Positions 49,354 through 60,364 of a stretch of DNA of 64,000 bases are shown piece after piece. Position numbers and translations under genes: made by a program. Below the pieces are notes generated by a model. That model was not told the origin of the DNA, did no database searches, and saw only the letters and a program-made list of their open reading frames with translations. Where the stretch lies: assembly GCA_963829705.1 (NCBI GenBank), contig CAWHJN010000005.1:372001-436000 (forward strand), written 5' to 3'. This DNA comes from CAWHJN01 sp963829705. Its GTDB lineage: Bacteria > Bacteroidota > Rhodothermia > Rhodothermales > BA12. The number at the start of each line of letters is the position of its first letter. The stretch's first letter is position 1.

Positions 49354-50421
49354 ATGGAAGCATCCTCCGACCTCATCCAGCAGACCGATTTCTCCACCGC
49401 CGAGCGCCACGACGTCGTCGTCATCGGCACGGGCCCGGCGGGGCTGACGGCGGCGCTCTACACCGCACGGGCAGGACTCAACCCCGTCGTGTTTCAGGGG
49501 CCAAGCCCTGGCGGGCAGCTCGTCACGACGACCGACGTGGAGAACTTCCCTGGCTTCCCGGACGGCATTCTGGGGCCAGACATGATGCAGCTTTTCGAGA
49601 AGCAGGCCGAGCGCTTCGGGGCCGACCTGCGCTACGGCATGGTCACACACGTCGATTTCTCGCGGCGACCGTTCAAACTGCTCGTGGACGAGGAAACACC
49701 GATCATCGCGCAGTCGGTGCTGGTTTCGACGGGCGCGAGCGCCAAGTACCTCGGGCTGGCGAACGAGAAGCGGCTCCTCGGCTACGGTGTGAGCGCGTGT
49801 GCGACGTGCGACGGGGCGTTTTTCCGCGGGCAGGAAGTCGCCATCGTCGGCGGCGGCGACACGGCGATGGAGGAGGCGCTGTTCTTGACGCGGTTCGCCT
49901 CGACCGTCCACCTCATCCACCGGCGCGACGAGTTGCGGGCGTCGAAGATCATGCAGGAGCGTGCCTTCGCCAGCCCGAAGATCCAGTTTCACTGGAACAC
50001 GACCATCGACGACGTGCTGGGCGAGAAGGCTGTCGAAGGCCTGACGCTGCGCGACGTGAACACGGGTGAGACGCGCGTGCTGCCCGTCGCGGGCTTTTTC
50101 GTCGCCATCGGTCACGAACCCAACACGAAGATTTTCAAGGGCTGGCTCGACATGGACGACGCAGGCTACATCAAAACACACGCGGACTCGACGCACACCA
50201 ACATCGCGGGTGTCTTCGCGTGTGGCGACGCGCAGGATCACGTGTACCGCCAGGCCATCACGGCGGCGGGCACGGGCTGTATGGCCGCCATCGACGCCGA
50301 GCGTTTCCTGGCCGAGCACGGCGTGATCGAGGATATGCGGACGGAGACTGAGTACCACGCTGCGCCTGCGCTGGACAGCGAGACGGGCAAGACGGTGGAG
50401 GATTCGACGGAAGCGGCGTGA
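49354..50421 (+). CDS. trxB: Thioredoxin reductase
   Basis: 355 aa. FAD site VVVIGTGPAGLTAALYTARAG (from residue 21), redox motif CATC (Cys149, Cys152), NADPH site VAIVGGGDTAMEEA, and the second FAD site GVFACGDAQDHVYRQAITAAGTGCMAA. It transfers electrons from NADPH to thioredoxin. It has a ~35-residue C-terminal extension (DMRTETEYHAAPALDSETGK...) that E. coli TrxB lacks. The start at 49354 lies just after the terminator hairpin. Confidence 0.95.
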   Translation: MEASSDLIQQTDFSTAERHDVVVIGTGPAGLTAALYTARAGLNPVVFQGPSPGGQLVTTTDVENFPGFPDGILGPDMMQLFEKQAERFGADLRYGMVTHVDFSRRPFKLLVDEETPIIAQSVLVSTGASAKYLGLANEKRLLGYGVSACATCDGAFFRGQEVAIVGGGDTAMEEALFLTRFASTVHLIHRRDELRASKIMQERAFASPKIQFHWNTTIDDVLGEKAVEGLTLRDVNTGETRVLPVAGFFVAIGHEPNTKIFKGWLDMDDAGYIKTHADSTHTNIAGVFACGDAQDHVYRQAITAAGTGCMAAIDAERFLAEHGVIEDMRTETEYHAAPALDSETGKTVEDSTEAA

Positions 50422-50449
50422 TCTTGCCAGTGGTGCCGTCTCTGCATGT

Positions 50450-51361
50450 TCACGCCAGTGGCACGTCCGGGTCATAGGCGGATGCCGTAGCATCGTCCAC
50501 CTCCGCGATCCACACGCGCTCGCGGTCAAGGGCGTCGGAGTAGAGGCGGACGCTACTGCCCACCCATCCGACTGTGGCAGCGGCGCGCAGAAACAGCACG
50601 GTTTGCTGGAGCGCGAACAGCACCGCGACGCCAGCGAAGCTGGCCGCCCGCAGCCCGGCGTCGAAAGCGAACGGCAGCAGCCACAGCCCGAGCGTGAGCG
50701 CGAACCAGATGACGTAGAGGCGGCTCGCCACGCCGTTTTTGAAGGGAAACTGCGCACCCCGGCGGATGGCTTTGCCAACCGGCAGATCCTCCACCACGAG
50801 CGCGGCGCGGGCGTAATCGTGCATCAGGTCGAGCACGGCGAGGACGGCGACGAGCAGTGTGGGCACGACGACGAACTGCGTCCAGAACACGCCGCGTTCG
50901 CCGGAGAAGAAAACGCCGAGCAGGACTGACGCGAGGCTGACGGCCCCGAACGCCAGCGCGGCCAGCAGCGCGAACACCACGGCGAGGCCCAACCCGCGCA
51001 GGCCGTAGCGGCCCACGCCCGTCCAGAAGCCGTGCAGGTCGGCGGGGCGCAGCGCGGCGGCGGCACCGGCCAGCAGCACCGACCGCACCGCGCCGTGCAG
51101 CGGGACGAGCGCGAACGCCAGCAGCAGCGTCAGGCCCAGGTTTCCGGACGTTGCCTGGAGGAGGGCCCACCACTCGCTTAGCGTGACGCCGCGCAGGTCG
51201 AGCGGCAGCAGGGCGGAGGCAGTGGCGCGCTCGAAGGCGAGGTGCAGCGGAAAAACGATCGCGACGGCCATTGCGAGGGCGAAGGCGTACAACCCCAGCA
51301 CCAGCCCCGCGTGGCGGCGCAGGCCCGACAGCCCGGCGCGGAAGTAGGGGGTGGCGTCCAT
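50450..51361 (-). CDS. Integral membrane protein of unknown function
   Basis: 303 aa, about six to seven membrane helices (for example HAGLVLGLYAFALAMAVAIV, LGLAVVFALLAALAFGAVSLA, FVVVPTLLVAVLAVLDLM). It includes MHDYARAALVVEDLPVGKAIRRG, a motif-like stretch seen in some DUF4013/stage II type membrane proteins, but I do not assign a family. The start overlaps the stop of the metallopeptidase gene by one base (TGATG), so the two are translationally coupled. Confidence 0.75.
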   Translation of the reverse strand: MDATPYFRAGLSGLRRHAGLVLGLYAFALAMAVAIVFPLHLAFERATASALLPLDLRGVTLSEWWALLQATSGNLGLTLLLAFALVPLHGAVRSVLLAGAAAALRPADLHGFWTGVGRYGLRGLGLAVVFALLAALAFGAVSLASVLLGVFFSGERGVFWTQFVVVPTLLVAVLAVLDLMHDYARAALVVEDLPVGKAIRRGAQFPFKNGVASRLYVIWFALTLGLWLLPFAFDAGLRAASFAGVAVLFALQQTVLFLRAAATVGWVGSSVRLYSDALDRERVWIAEVDDATASAYDPDVPLA

Positions 51362-53292
51362 CAGAAGGCGGCGGCGAAGGTGAGGAGTTGCTGCGCCCAC
51401 GCGATGAATTTGACGTCCATCTTGCGCGAGAACGAGCGGTCGGGTTCAGCCACCCACGTACCGTCGAGCGGGTCGAGGTCGAGCGGGAGTCCGTCGGGGT
51501 TGAGGCGGACGGCGCGCAGCGGCGCGCTGTGTTCGAGGGAGATCCGGGTGGTGTCGGAGAGGGGCATCACCGACCGTGTTTCCGCCGATCCATCCTCGAA
51601 AACAAACTGCACGCGGAGCGGGAAGACGCCGTTTTCCTCCTGCACGACGACTGCCGTGGACATGTATCCGCCGCCGTCGCGTGGGTTGGTGTCAACCCGA
51701 TCCAGCGCGTAATCGACGACGTCGGAGCCGTAGACGTAGGCATCAAAAAACCACGACAGATCCTGCCCCGTCACGTCCTCGGCCACCTCTATGAAATCGC
51801 GGGTGGTGGGGTGACGGAAGCGCCAGCGCTGGTAATACGTCTGCATGACGCGGTTCATCGTTTCCTCACCCAGGTGGTGCTGGAGCGAAAGCAGGATGGT
51901 GGCGGGCTTGCTGTAGGCGAGTTTGGCGTAGCCCTGTTGCTCGTACGCCGGGCGCGCGATGACGCCACGCTCGGGGTCAGAGGCGAGGTATCCCATCCGC
52001 TGGAAGCCTTCGTCGGAAATCTTCAAACCGGGCAGGTCGAGCACGCTGCCCTTTCCGTAGGCGTCGTCCATGATGCGCGCCTCGAAATACGAGTTGAAGC
52101 CCTCGTCCAGCCACGCCTCCTCGGCCTCGTTCGAGGCCAGCAGGCCGTAGAAATACTGGTGTCCGAACTCGTGGATCGTCACCAGTTCGAGAGCCCGCAC
52201 CCAGCGCGGCAGCGCGTAGACCGTGCCGCAGGTGATGAGCGTCGGGTACTCCATGCCGTTCGAGCCGCCGAGGCCATCGACGAGCGTGAGCGTGGTGTAC
52301 GGGTAGGGCCCCACCGACTTCGCGTAGTACTCGAGGGCGGTTTTGGCTGCGTCGAAGTGCCGCTGCGCCTGCGCGGCGTGCTCGGGCTGGACGAGCAACC
52401 TGAGACGGACATGCTCCCACGTATCCTCGTAGACCTCGAAGGCGGGCGAGGCCGTCCACGCGAAGTCGTGTACGTCGGCGGCGTAGTACGTCAGCACGCG
52501 GTCGTCGCCGTCGGTGCGTTCGCTTTCGCGGATGCCACTCGCGCCCACCTCGTAGCTCTCCGGCACGCGCATCGTCACGCGGTAGGTGCCGAAATCGGCG
52601 TAGAACTCGGTGTTCTCGTGGAACTGGTGCGTGCTCCACCTGCCGCGCGGCGCATCCGCCGGGACGTAGCGCTGGCCGGGGATCTCGCGCACGCCGAGTT
52701 TGGGAAACCACTGCGCGACCATGAAAAACGGCTCGCCCGTGGACGCCGTCGCCCAGCCGGTGCGGGCGAAGATGCGCGGCATCCGCGAGGTGAACTGGAG
52801 GTCGAGCACGACGCTGTCGCCCGGCGCGACGGCCTGCGGCAAGACGACCTCGGCCACGGTTTTGTCGTCGCGGTTGCGGCTCGTCGTCTGAATAAAGCGG
52901 AGGCGGCCGGTGAGGTCGGTTCCGTCCGCGAGGCGCATCTCGTCGATGTCGATGCCGCCCCACCCTTCTTCGCCCGGTTTGTAGCCGCGATGCACGCCGC
53001 CCGATTCGCGCATGAACGTCGAGAGCGAGTCGCGAAAGGCGTTGAGGTAGAGGTGAAACTGGAGCGTATCGACGGGCACGCGATCCGGGTTGCGCCACGT
53101 GATGCGCTGCGTGCCGCTGACGGTTCTGGCCTCGGGGTCGAGCGTCACGTCCATCACGTAGGCCACGCGCCGGTCGCTGAGCGCGGTGTCGGCGGTGGTC
53201 GGCGAAGCAGGCTCGGGCCCCACGGAGTGCGGCGGCGATTCGCACGCGGCGAGCGCGAGCAGGCACACGAAAAGGGCGAAGGGCGTACGCAC
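51361..53292 (-). CDS. M1-family-like zinc metallopeptidase, lipoprotein
   Basis: 643 aa. GTG start at 53292 followed by a signal with lipobox LALAAC. Zinc motif H374-E-F-G-H378, with the third ligand Glu397 exactly 18 residues later (AWLDEGFN), as in M1 aminopeptidases. The N-terminal beta saddle (TLDPEARTVSGTQRITWRN) and YPYTTLTLVDGLGGSNGMEYPTLI, with a GxMEYP variant of GAMEN, support the family. It trims peptides in the periplasm or at the surface. The downstream membrane protein is coupled to it. Confidence 0.9.
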   Translation of the reverse strand: MRTPFALFVCLLALAACESPPHSVGPEPASPTTADTALSDRRVAYVMDVTLDPEARTVSGTQRITWRNPDRVPVDTLQFHLYLNAFRDSLSTFMRESGGVHRGYKPGEEGWGGIDIDEMRLADGTDLTGRLRFIQTTSRNRDDKTVAEVVLPQAVAPGDSVVLDLQFTSRMPRIFARTGWATASTGEPFFMVAQWFPKLGVREIPGQRYVPADAPRGRWSTHQFHENTEFYADFGTYRVTMRVPESYEVGASGIRESERTDGDDRVLTYYAADVHDFAWTASPAFEVYEDTWEHVRLRLLVQPEHAAQAQRHFDAAKTALEYYAKSVGPYPYTTLTLVDGLGGSNGMEYPTLITCGTVYALPRWVRALELVTIHEFGHQYFYGLLASNEAEEAWLDEGFNSYFEARIMDDAYGKGSVLDLPGLKISDEGFQRMGYLASDPERGVIARPAYEQQGYAKLAYSKPATILLSLQHHLGEETMNRVMQTYYQRWRFRHPTTRDFIEVAEDVTGQDLSWFFDAYVYGSDVVDYALDRVDTNPRDGGGYMSTAVVVQEENGVFPLRVQFVFEDGSAETRSVMPLSDTTRISLEHSAPLRAVRLNPDGLPLDLDPLDGTWVAEPDRSFSRKMDVKFIAWAQQLLTFAAAF

Positions 53293-53344
53293 GGCGGGAG
53301 GCGAGCAGGTGACGCCGCCCAATCTACCCAAAACGACGCCCGCC

Positions 53345-54232
53345 ATGCTCCCCGCGCACGCGCACCTCTGCGAAGTCGGCCCCCGCGACGGCTTCCAGTT
53401 CGAGAAGAAACCCATCCCGACCGAACTGAAAGTCGAGACCATCACCGCGCTCGTGGACGCGGGTGTGCGGCGCGTGCAGGCCACGTCGTTCGTCCACCCG
53501 AAGTGGGTGCCGCAGATGGCAGACGCCGAGGAGGTGATGAACAGCCTACCCCGGCGCGACGGCGTCGTGTACACCGCCCTCGCTCTCAACACGCGCGGCG
53601 TCGAGCGGTCGGCAAAGGCAGGCGTCACGCACGTCGATCTGTCGATTGCGACGAACGAAAAACACGCGCGCGACAACACCAACATGGGCGTCGAGGACGC
53701 CGTGCGCGAGGCCGAGGCGATGATCGCGCTGGCACAGGAAGCCGGGATGCAGGTGCAGCTGGGCTTGCAGACCGTCTGGGGATACGCCGCGCCCGACGAC
53801 ACGCCGCTGGAGTTTCTGGTCGAGTTGGCGCGGCGTTTTTCGCACCGCGGCCTCGAAAGCCTTTCCCTCGCCGATTCGACGGGCCACGCCAACCCCGTTT
53901 CCATCAAACGCCGTGTCGAAGCCATCCGGCAGGCCGCGCCCGGGGTGTCCCTCGTCCTGCATCTGCACGACACGCGCGGGGCGGGGCTGGCGAACGTCGT
54001 GGCCGGACTGGAAAGCGGCGTCACGCGCTTCGACACGTCGCTGGGTGGGCTGGGCGGCTGCCCGTTCATCCCCGGCGCGACGGGCAACATCGCCACCGAG
54101 GACACCGCACACCTGCTCGAAGGGATGGGTGTGGCGACGGGCATCGACGTGGCGGCAGCGAGCCAGGCCACGCGCCGCGTCGCGGAGTTCCTTGATCGCG
54201 ACCTGCCGGGCAAGCTCTACAAGCTGGTTTGA
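53345..54232 (+). CDS. HMG-CoA lyase family enzyme
   Basis: 295 aa TIM barrel of the DRE-TIM metallolyase superfamily. Landmarks: EVGPRDGFQFEKKPIPTELK with the R-D-G metal/acid residues, SFVHPKWVPQMADAEEV, SLADSTGHANP, LHLHDTRGAGLANVVAGLE with metal-binding His pair, and GGLGGCPFIPGATGNIATED with the active-site Cys. It cleaves HMG-CoA (leucine degradation) or a related acyl-CoA such as citramalyl type substrates. No other leucine-pathway gene is adjacent. The start is at 53345, 52 bases from the divergent peptidase start. Confidence 0.9.
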   Translation: MLPAHAHLCEVGPRDGFQFEKKPIPTELKVETITALVDAGVRRVQATSFVHPKWVPQMADAEEVMNSLPRRDGVVYTALALNTRGVERSAKAGVTHVDLSIATNEKHARDNTNMGVEDAVREAEAMIALAQEAGMQVQLGLQTVWGYAAPDDTPLEFLVELARRFSHRGLESLSLADSTGHANPVSIKRRVEAIRQAAPGVSLVLHLHDTRGAGLANVVAGLESGVTRFDTSLGGLGGCPFIPGATGNIATEDTAHLLEGMGVATGIDVAAASQATRRVAEFLDRDLPGKLYKLV

Positions 54233-54248
54233 ACGGCTCGCCGGTCGC

Positions 54249-54932
54249 TCAGAGCGACAGCCGCAGCGAGAGGTGAATCTGGCCGTCCGAGTCGTCCGCG
54301 AAGAGCTGGTCGAGGTAGCCCGCCTGCACGCTCACCACGGGCGAGACGCGGTAGCCGAGCGCGCCGTAGACGCGGTCGCGGTCGAACACGGGCCGGTCGC
54401 CGCGCCCGAAGCCGCGCAGGAATACCTCGTTGCTGGCAGCGGCGTAGAACGTGCCGTCCTGCATCTCGCGCGTCGTGAGCGGCAGCGTGGCCGAGAGCGC
54501 GTAGCGGTAGCGCCCCTGCGCGTCACTGCCCTCGACGAAGCGCTCCTCGAACCGGAAGCGGTGGCCGACGCGCAGCCGCCACACCTGCTGGCGCAGCGAA
54601 ACCTCCTGGTGGACGCGGTGCTCGTAGAACGGGAGGTCGGGTGTGCCTTCGGCCTCCGAGTAGAGGTAGCCGTAGCTCAGCACAAACGTCGCCGAGCCAT
54701 CCGCCAGGTGCGCCTCCACACCTCCGCGCGCCAGCGCTTGCTGAAGATCTGAGAAGACGGCGTGGTTGCGGAGTTGCACCTCGCCCTGCAACCCCCACGG
54801 CGTACCGGCAAACCGGGTGTTGGCCGAGACAACGTACCACGCGCCGAATGGGGCGCGGTCTGCGTCCTGGGCGAGAGCGGGGGAAGAAAAGAGAAGGAGC
54901 CCGGCCAGCAGAACGAGGGAGCGGGTGTGCAT
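54249..54932 (-). CDS. Outer membrane protein, DUF2490-like beta-barrel
   Basis: 227 aa with a signal peptide (LLAGLLLFSSPALAQ). The body is amphipathic beta strands ending in aromatic or hydrophobic residues (FGAWYVVSANTRFAGTPWGLQ, YEHRVHQEVSLRQQVWRLRVG, RFEERF, YRYALSAT.PL). The E-R-x-W/F pattern and final strand fit DUF2490-type barrels common in Bacteroidota. The transported substrate is unknown. Confidence 0.75.
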   Translation of the reverse strand: MHTRSLVLLAGLLLFSSPALAQDADRAPFGAWYVVSANTRFAGTPWGLQGEVQLRNHAVFSDLQQALARGGVEAHLADGSATFVLSYGYLYSEAEGTPDLPFYEHRVHQEVSLRQQVWRLRVGHRFRFEERFVEGSDAQGRYRYALSATLPLTTREMQDGTFYAAASNEVFLRGFGRGDRPVFDRDRVYGALGYRVSPVVSVQAGYLDQLFADDSDGQIHLSLRLSL

Positions 54933-54950
54933 GGTGTGGGTCGCGCTGGT

Positions 54951-54986
54951 AAACAAAACCGGATGCCCGCGCAAACGAGCATCCGG
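54951..54986 (-). terminator. Terminator after the carbonic anhydrase gene
   Basis: CCGGATGC (54959-54966) pairs with GCATCCGG (54979-54986). On the minus strand the stem is followed by TTTTGTTT (complement of 54951-54958). It separates the carbonic anhydrase gene from the outer membrane protein gene. Confidence 0.75.
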
Positions 54987-55008
54987 GGCTGGGTTCAAGA
55001 TAAAAGCG

Positions 55009-55770
55009 TCATCTGGATCCGGCCAGCGTCTCCGCTGTCAGCATCGAATCCTCGAAAAACGTGACCTGACCCGTCGCCACGTCGTGCATCGCGCCGACGA
55101 CGATGAGCTTGCCGTCCTGCACGAGTTGGCGCATCACGGGGCTACGTTCCACGATGTTCTGGACGGTCATCTCGACGTTCTCGTGTGCAACAGCCTGCAC
55201 GAACGCCTTGTTTTTCGACGTGCGCGCGCCTTCGATATCGGTCACCGCGTAAACGGCGGGGGCGATGTTGGCGAGTGTGCTGGTGAGGTTGCCCAGTTCA
55301 ACGTGGTCGCAGGCGCCTTTCACGGCACCACACTCGGTATGCCCGAGCACGACGATGACCTTGGCCCCGGCCACCGCCGTGGCGAATTCGAGGCTCCCGA
55401 GCAGGTCGGTGTTGACGAAGTTGCCCGCCACCCGCGCCGAGAACACGTCGCCGACGCCTTTGTCGAAGATGATCTCGTGCGGCACGCGGCTGTCGATGCA
55501 CCCCAAGATGGCGGCCATCGGATACTGCCCGCCCGCCGTGGCCCGCACCTGGCGCAGAAAATCGCGCTCGACGGCTTCTCCGGCGAGGAAACGGCGGTTG
55601 CCGTCTTTGAGGAGTTGGATCACGTCGAGCGACGAGAGCGCCGCCTGCGTTTCGGCGGTCAGCGGTGCCGTGAGGTCGCGCGCGTCGGCGTCCTGCTGGG
55701 CGTGGAGGGATGCCGCGCTGGCGAAGACGAGTGCGGCGGCGAGAAAAAAGGAACGCAAAAGAGTAGACAT
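55009..55770 (-). CDS. Exported beta-class carbonic anhydrase
   Basis: 253 aa. Signal peptide to about residue 24 (AAALVFASAASLHAQQ). Beta-CA residues are complete: zinc ligands Cys91, His144, Cys147 and the Asp93-Arg95 dyad (GCIDSRVP, LGHTECGAVKGA). It interconverts CO2 and bicarbonate in the periplasm. Cytoplasmic beta-CAs are more usual; exported forms occur in several Gram-negatives. It may be co-transcribed with the small exported protein upstream (126 bases away). Confidence 0.92.
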   Translation of the reverse strand: MSTLLRSFFLAAALVFASAASLHAQQDADARDLTAPLTAETQAALSSLDVIQLLKDGNRRFLAGEAVERDFLRQVRATAGGQYPMAAILGCIDSRVPHEIIFDKGVGDVFSARVAGNFVNTDLLGSLEFATAVAGAKVIVVLGHTECGAVKGACDHVELGNLTSTLANIAPAVYAVTDIEGARTSKNKAFVQAVAHENVEMTVQNIVERSPVMRQLVQDGKLIVVGAMHDVATGQVTFFEDSMLTAETLAGSR

Positions 55771-55895
55771 AGCAGAAAAAAGAGCGTGCGCAGAGCGTGC
55801 CGGAAAGGCACCTCGCGGAAAACGGTGGAGAGGCGATGCCGCCGGGCAGGCGGATCGCGTGCAGGCGCGCGGAGCGTGGCTCCTGCGCGGGGCGT

Positions 55896-56171
55896 CTACC
55901 GTTCCGGCGGGCGCAAGGGCAGGTCTCCTGTAAAGCTCCATTGCGGGCGGCTGCGCGCGGCACGTCCAGCGGTACCGTCCGTCATCCACGTGCGGCGTGG
56001 GGTGGGCACACCCTCCTCTGAATCCACGTGCTCGGCCAGCGGCGCGTCCGCCGGTGCGAAGGCGGCGTCTGCGACCACGGCGTCGGTGGGCCACTCGCCC
56101 GCCCACGCCGCCGCCTGTCCGCCGAGGGCGAAGGCAGCGACAATAGCGAGCGCGAGGAGACGTGGTATCAT
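55896..56171 (-). CDS. Small exported hypothetical protein
   Basis: 91 aa. A clear signal peptide (MIPRLLALAIVAAFALGGQA and then AAWAGE) followed by ~65 residues, acidic and then Arg/Pro-rich, with no recognised domain. It starts at 56171. The signal peptide is the main support; the remainder is low in information. Confidence 0.5.
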   Translation of the reverse strand: MIPRLLALAIVAAFALGGQAAAWAGEWPTDAVVADAAFAPADAPLAEHVDSEEGVPTPRRTWMTDGTAGRAARSRPQWSFTGDLPLRPPER

Positions 56172-56271
56172 GCCGCACAAAGCCACAACCTCTGGGAGCG
56201 GTTCCAGTCCTCTATCCGACTTCGCCGTCTTCCAATGCCTGGTTTTTCGCACCAAACGTGGACGGGCAGAA

Positions 56272-58327
56272 TCAATCTGCGGAGTGCTGCTGCGCTTTCG
56301 CCACCGCGGCCTTCAGGTGCGGTGCCAGCACGGGTGCGAGCGAGGCGGCAAACGTGGCCGTCATGTGGTGGTTGTCGCGGTACAGTACCATGCCGTCCCG
56401 TTCGACCTGGCAGACGGGCGTGTCGCAGATGGCATCCGTCAGATCCACCACCTCGACGTTCTCGTAGCGCGCCGCGGCGGCTTGCTCCCATTCGAATGCG
56501 TGTGGACGATGAGCGGTTGCCAGTTCGAACGTGCAGTCCGGGGCAAACAACGACGTATCTGCGCGCCAGGCAGGCCGGGACTTCTCGAGGCTGGTGCTTG
56601 GCACGTCGCGCAAGTGCAGCACCGCGTAGCCCTTCGCGCTGAAATACCCGAACGCTTTGTCGAGGCCTGATTGCCACTCGGCGTCGCTGAACGGTTGGCC
56701 GGTGGAGGACGTGGTTACAATGAGGGTCGGGTTGACCTCGTCGATTTTCTCGTTGCTCGCGCCCGCCACTCGTCGCACTCGGTGTACATGCGCTTGAGTG
56801 TGTTATGATATTTGGGTTCGAAGATGACCGGGCACGAAGACTTTGTTAGCGTCACCAGCCGCCAGCCTTCTGTTCTGCGATGGCTTCGAGAGCAGATTGC
56901 CAGTGGTGCGCGTGGCTATCCCCGTACAGCACCACGGTGATAGCGGACGTGGTATCTCCACGCACGCAAGTCTTCAGATTCGTCCCGGCTATTGTGGTGA
57001 TGCATCCTGGAACTCGATCCTTGGATGCCGCTGCATAAAGACTGCTGGTACGGGCATTTGCTCTTTGACCTGCGCGGCCTCTTTCCACGCAAACGAGAGC
57101 GTCACGCCCAGCACCGTCATGGTGGCTCCGAGGGCAAGACCGCGCCACGGCGTTAGCCGCGAGCCAGTGGTGATGCCGCAACGGGTTTTCGACAAGCCGG
57201 TACGAAGCCTCGGCCAGTCCGAGCGAGAGCAGCACCAGCGCGGCGCGGTACAGCGGCGGCAGCGCGTGGATCTCCGTGAACTCAATTCCAGCAGCAAACA
57301 CGAGTACAGGCCAGTGCCACAGGTACCACGAGTACGAAAGCCGCCCGAACTCCTGCAGACGGGCGGACGGCCAGCACCCGTGCCAGCCACGAGTAGCGTC
57401 ACGTGCGGAGCCGTCAGGCATGCGCGCAGGCGCGGAGGGCCAGCACGGTACCCACGCCGGGCAGCAGCGCTGCCCAGCCCGGGAAAGGCGTCGCGAGGTG
57501 TAAAGAAACCCGGCCACCAGCACACCCGCCAGCCCCAGCCAGCCCAGCAGCCGTGCGTACGCGTGCAGATCCGTAGAGCGGCAACAGAACTCCGAGGCCG
57601 CCGATGGCGAACTCCCACGCCCGGGTAGGGCTGGAGAAAAACGCCCAGTGCCCCTGCGCTGTCGCCTGCAGCCAGAGCGTGAGCGCAAACGAGGCGGCGA
57701 TCACGCCCGTCATCGTCCACAGCAGCGGGCGTCTGCTCGTCGCGCTACGCCCGAAAAGCGTGAGCGCGCCCAGCACCAGCAGGGGCCAGAACATATAGAA
57801 CTGCTCCTCGACCGACAGCGACCACGTGTGCAGCAGCGGGTTCGCCTCTGCTGCGCCCGCCAGATAGTCGGTGGCAAAAAGGCGAAATAGCACGTTCGAG
57901 AAGTAAGCCGCCGTCGAGAAGCGCCGTTGCAGCGATAGATGGCCTGCTCGAGCGGAGCGATAGAAGCAGCATCAGCGAACGTGGCAATGCCCACCAGCAG
58001 CACCCCCATCGCCGGAAGCAGGCGGCGCACGCGGCGGGCGTAGAAACTCTTCAGGTTGACCGTGCCCGTTTTCTCCACCTCGCGCACGAGCAGCCACGTG
58101 ATGAGGTAGCCCGAGAGCACGAAAAACACATCGACGCCGATGTATCCACCCGTGAAGCCGGGCACTGCTGCATGGTAGAGCACGACGAGCAGCACGGCGA
58201 TGCCGCGCAAGCCTTCGATGTCGGGCCGAAAAGGAGGGCGTGTTTTAGGCTTTGTCGCTGCCGAGGACGTGTAGGCTTCGGGATGCGCGGCGACGAGTGG
58301 GGATTCTGTGGTATCAGGAAAGGACAT
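56272..58327 (-). pseudogene. OafA/YrhL-type acyltransferase with SGNH domain, broken in many frames
   Basis: Starts at 58327 (MSFPDTTESPLVAAHPEAYT) with the acyltransferase 3 opening PDIEGLRGIAVLLVVLYHA and FFVLSGYLIT, then continues as fragments in other frames: LLHTWSLSVEEQFYMFWPLL (about 57800), EFGRLSYSWYLWHWPVLVF (about 57310), LGLAEASYRLVENPLRHH, then the SGNH part VVLYGDSHAHHWQSALEAIA (about 56920) and FELATAHRPH.. and YRDNHHMTATFAASLAPVL near the end. At least six frame changes are needed. The intact family is a membrane O-acyltransferase modifying surface polysaccharides (~650 aa). Real decay and poor base accuracy are both possible. Confidence 0.75.
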
Positions 58328-58458
58328 GTGTAAAGCATCGAATAGTAACGAACCTGCAAAGGTACGTCCGCCGAATCCCCCGAGCCTCCACCCGATGGCG
58401 CGGCATGGGCGGCTATTTTGGCGCATCTGCCTTCCATCAGAACACGCCCTGTTACCCC

Positions 58459-59786
<1,328 letters not shown>

Positions 59787-59931
59787 TGACGCCTGCGAAT
59801 TCGGGCAGGACGCGGCCGTACCCCTAACATCGGCACTCTTCCTTCGGATTTCCACCTTTCCTACGCCCGCCGCACCTCGAAGCTCGACGGCCTTCCTCCG
59901 CGTTCCGCATTCCCACTTACCACTTTCAACC

Positions 59932-60231
59932 ATGCCGCTTTCCTCCCGCCAGCGCGCCGAGCTTCGCAGCCGGGCGCACAGCCTCAAGGCCCTCGTTCAG
60001 ATCGGTAAAGAAGGGCTCACCGATGCCGCCGTCGCCTCGGTGCGGCAGGCGTTCAACACGCGCGATTTGCTGAAGGTGAAGGTGCAGGAGATGGCCCCCG
60101 CGCCCGCCCGCGAAACCGCCCAGGCGCTGGCCGACGCCCTCGACGGGGCCGAGGTGGTGCAGGTGATGGGGCGCACGGTCACGCTCTACCGGCCCATGAA
60201 AGAGGCGAAGCCGGGCGCAGCGGGTGCGTAA
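59932..60231 (+). CDS. yhbY: YhbY-type RNA-binding protein (CRM domain)
   Basis: 99 aa. Typical start LSSRQRAELRSRAHSLKALVQIGKEGLTDAAVASV and the RNA-binding loop with LLKVKV, then VVQVMGRTVTLYRP. YhbY/CRS1 domain proteins associate with pre-50S ribosomal subunits. The start is at 59932, right after the 3'-end repeat arm. Confidence 0.9.
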   Translation: MPLSSRQRAELRSRAHSLKALVQIGKEGLTDAAVASVRQAFNTRDLLKVKVQEMAPAPARETAQALADALDGAEVVQVMGRTVTLYRPMKEAKPGAAGA

Positions 60232-60364
60232 AGGCGTACCTGTGACGCGCTGAGGCGCGTGGGTGAGCGAGGGGTACGTATCTTCGCTGAAACACAACAC
60301 AAAGCGCTTCCGCTCTGCCGGAAGGCGCGTTCCCTTCAGTTCCCACCACCATCCCCCGATTCCC

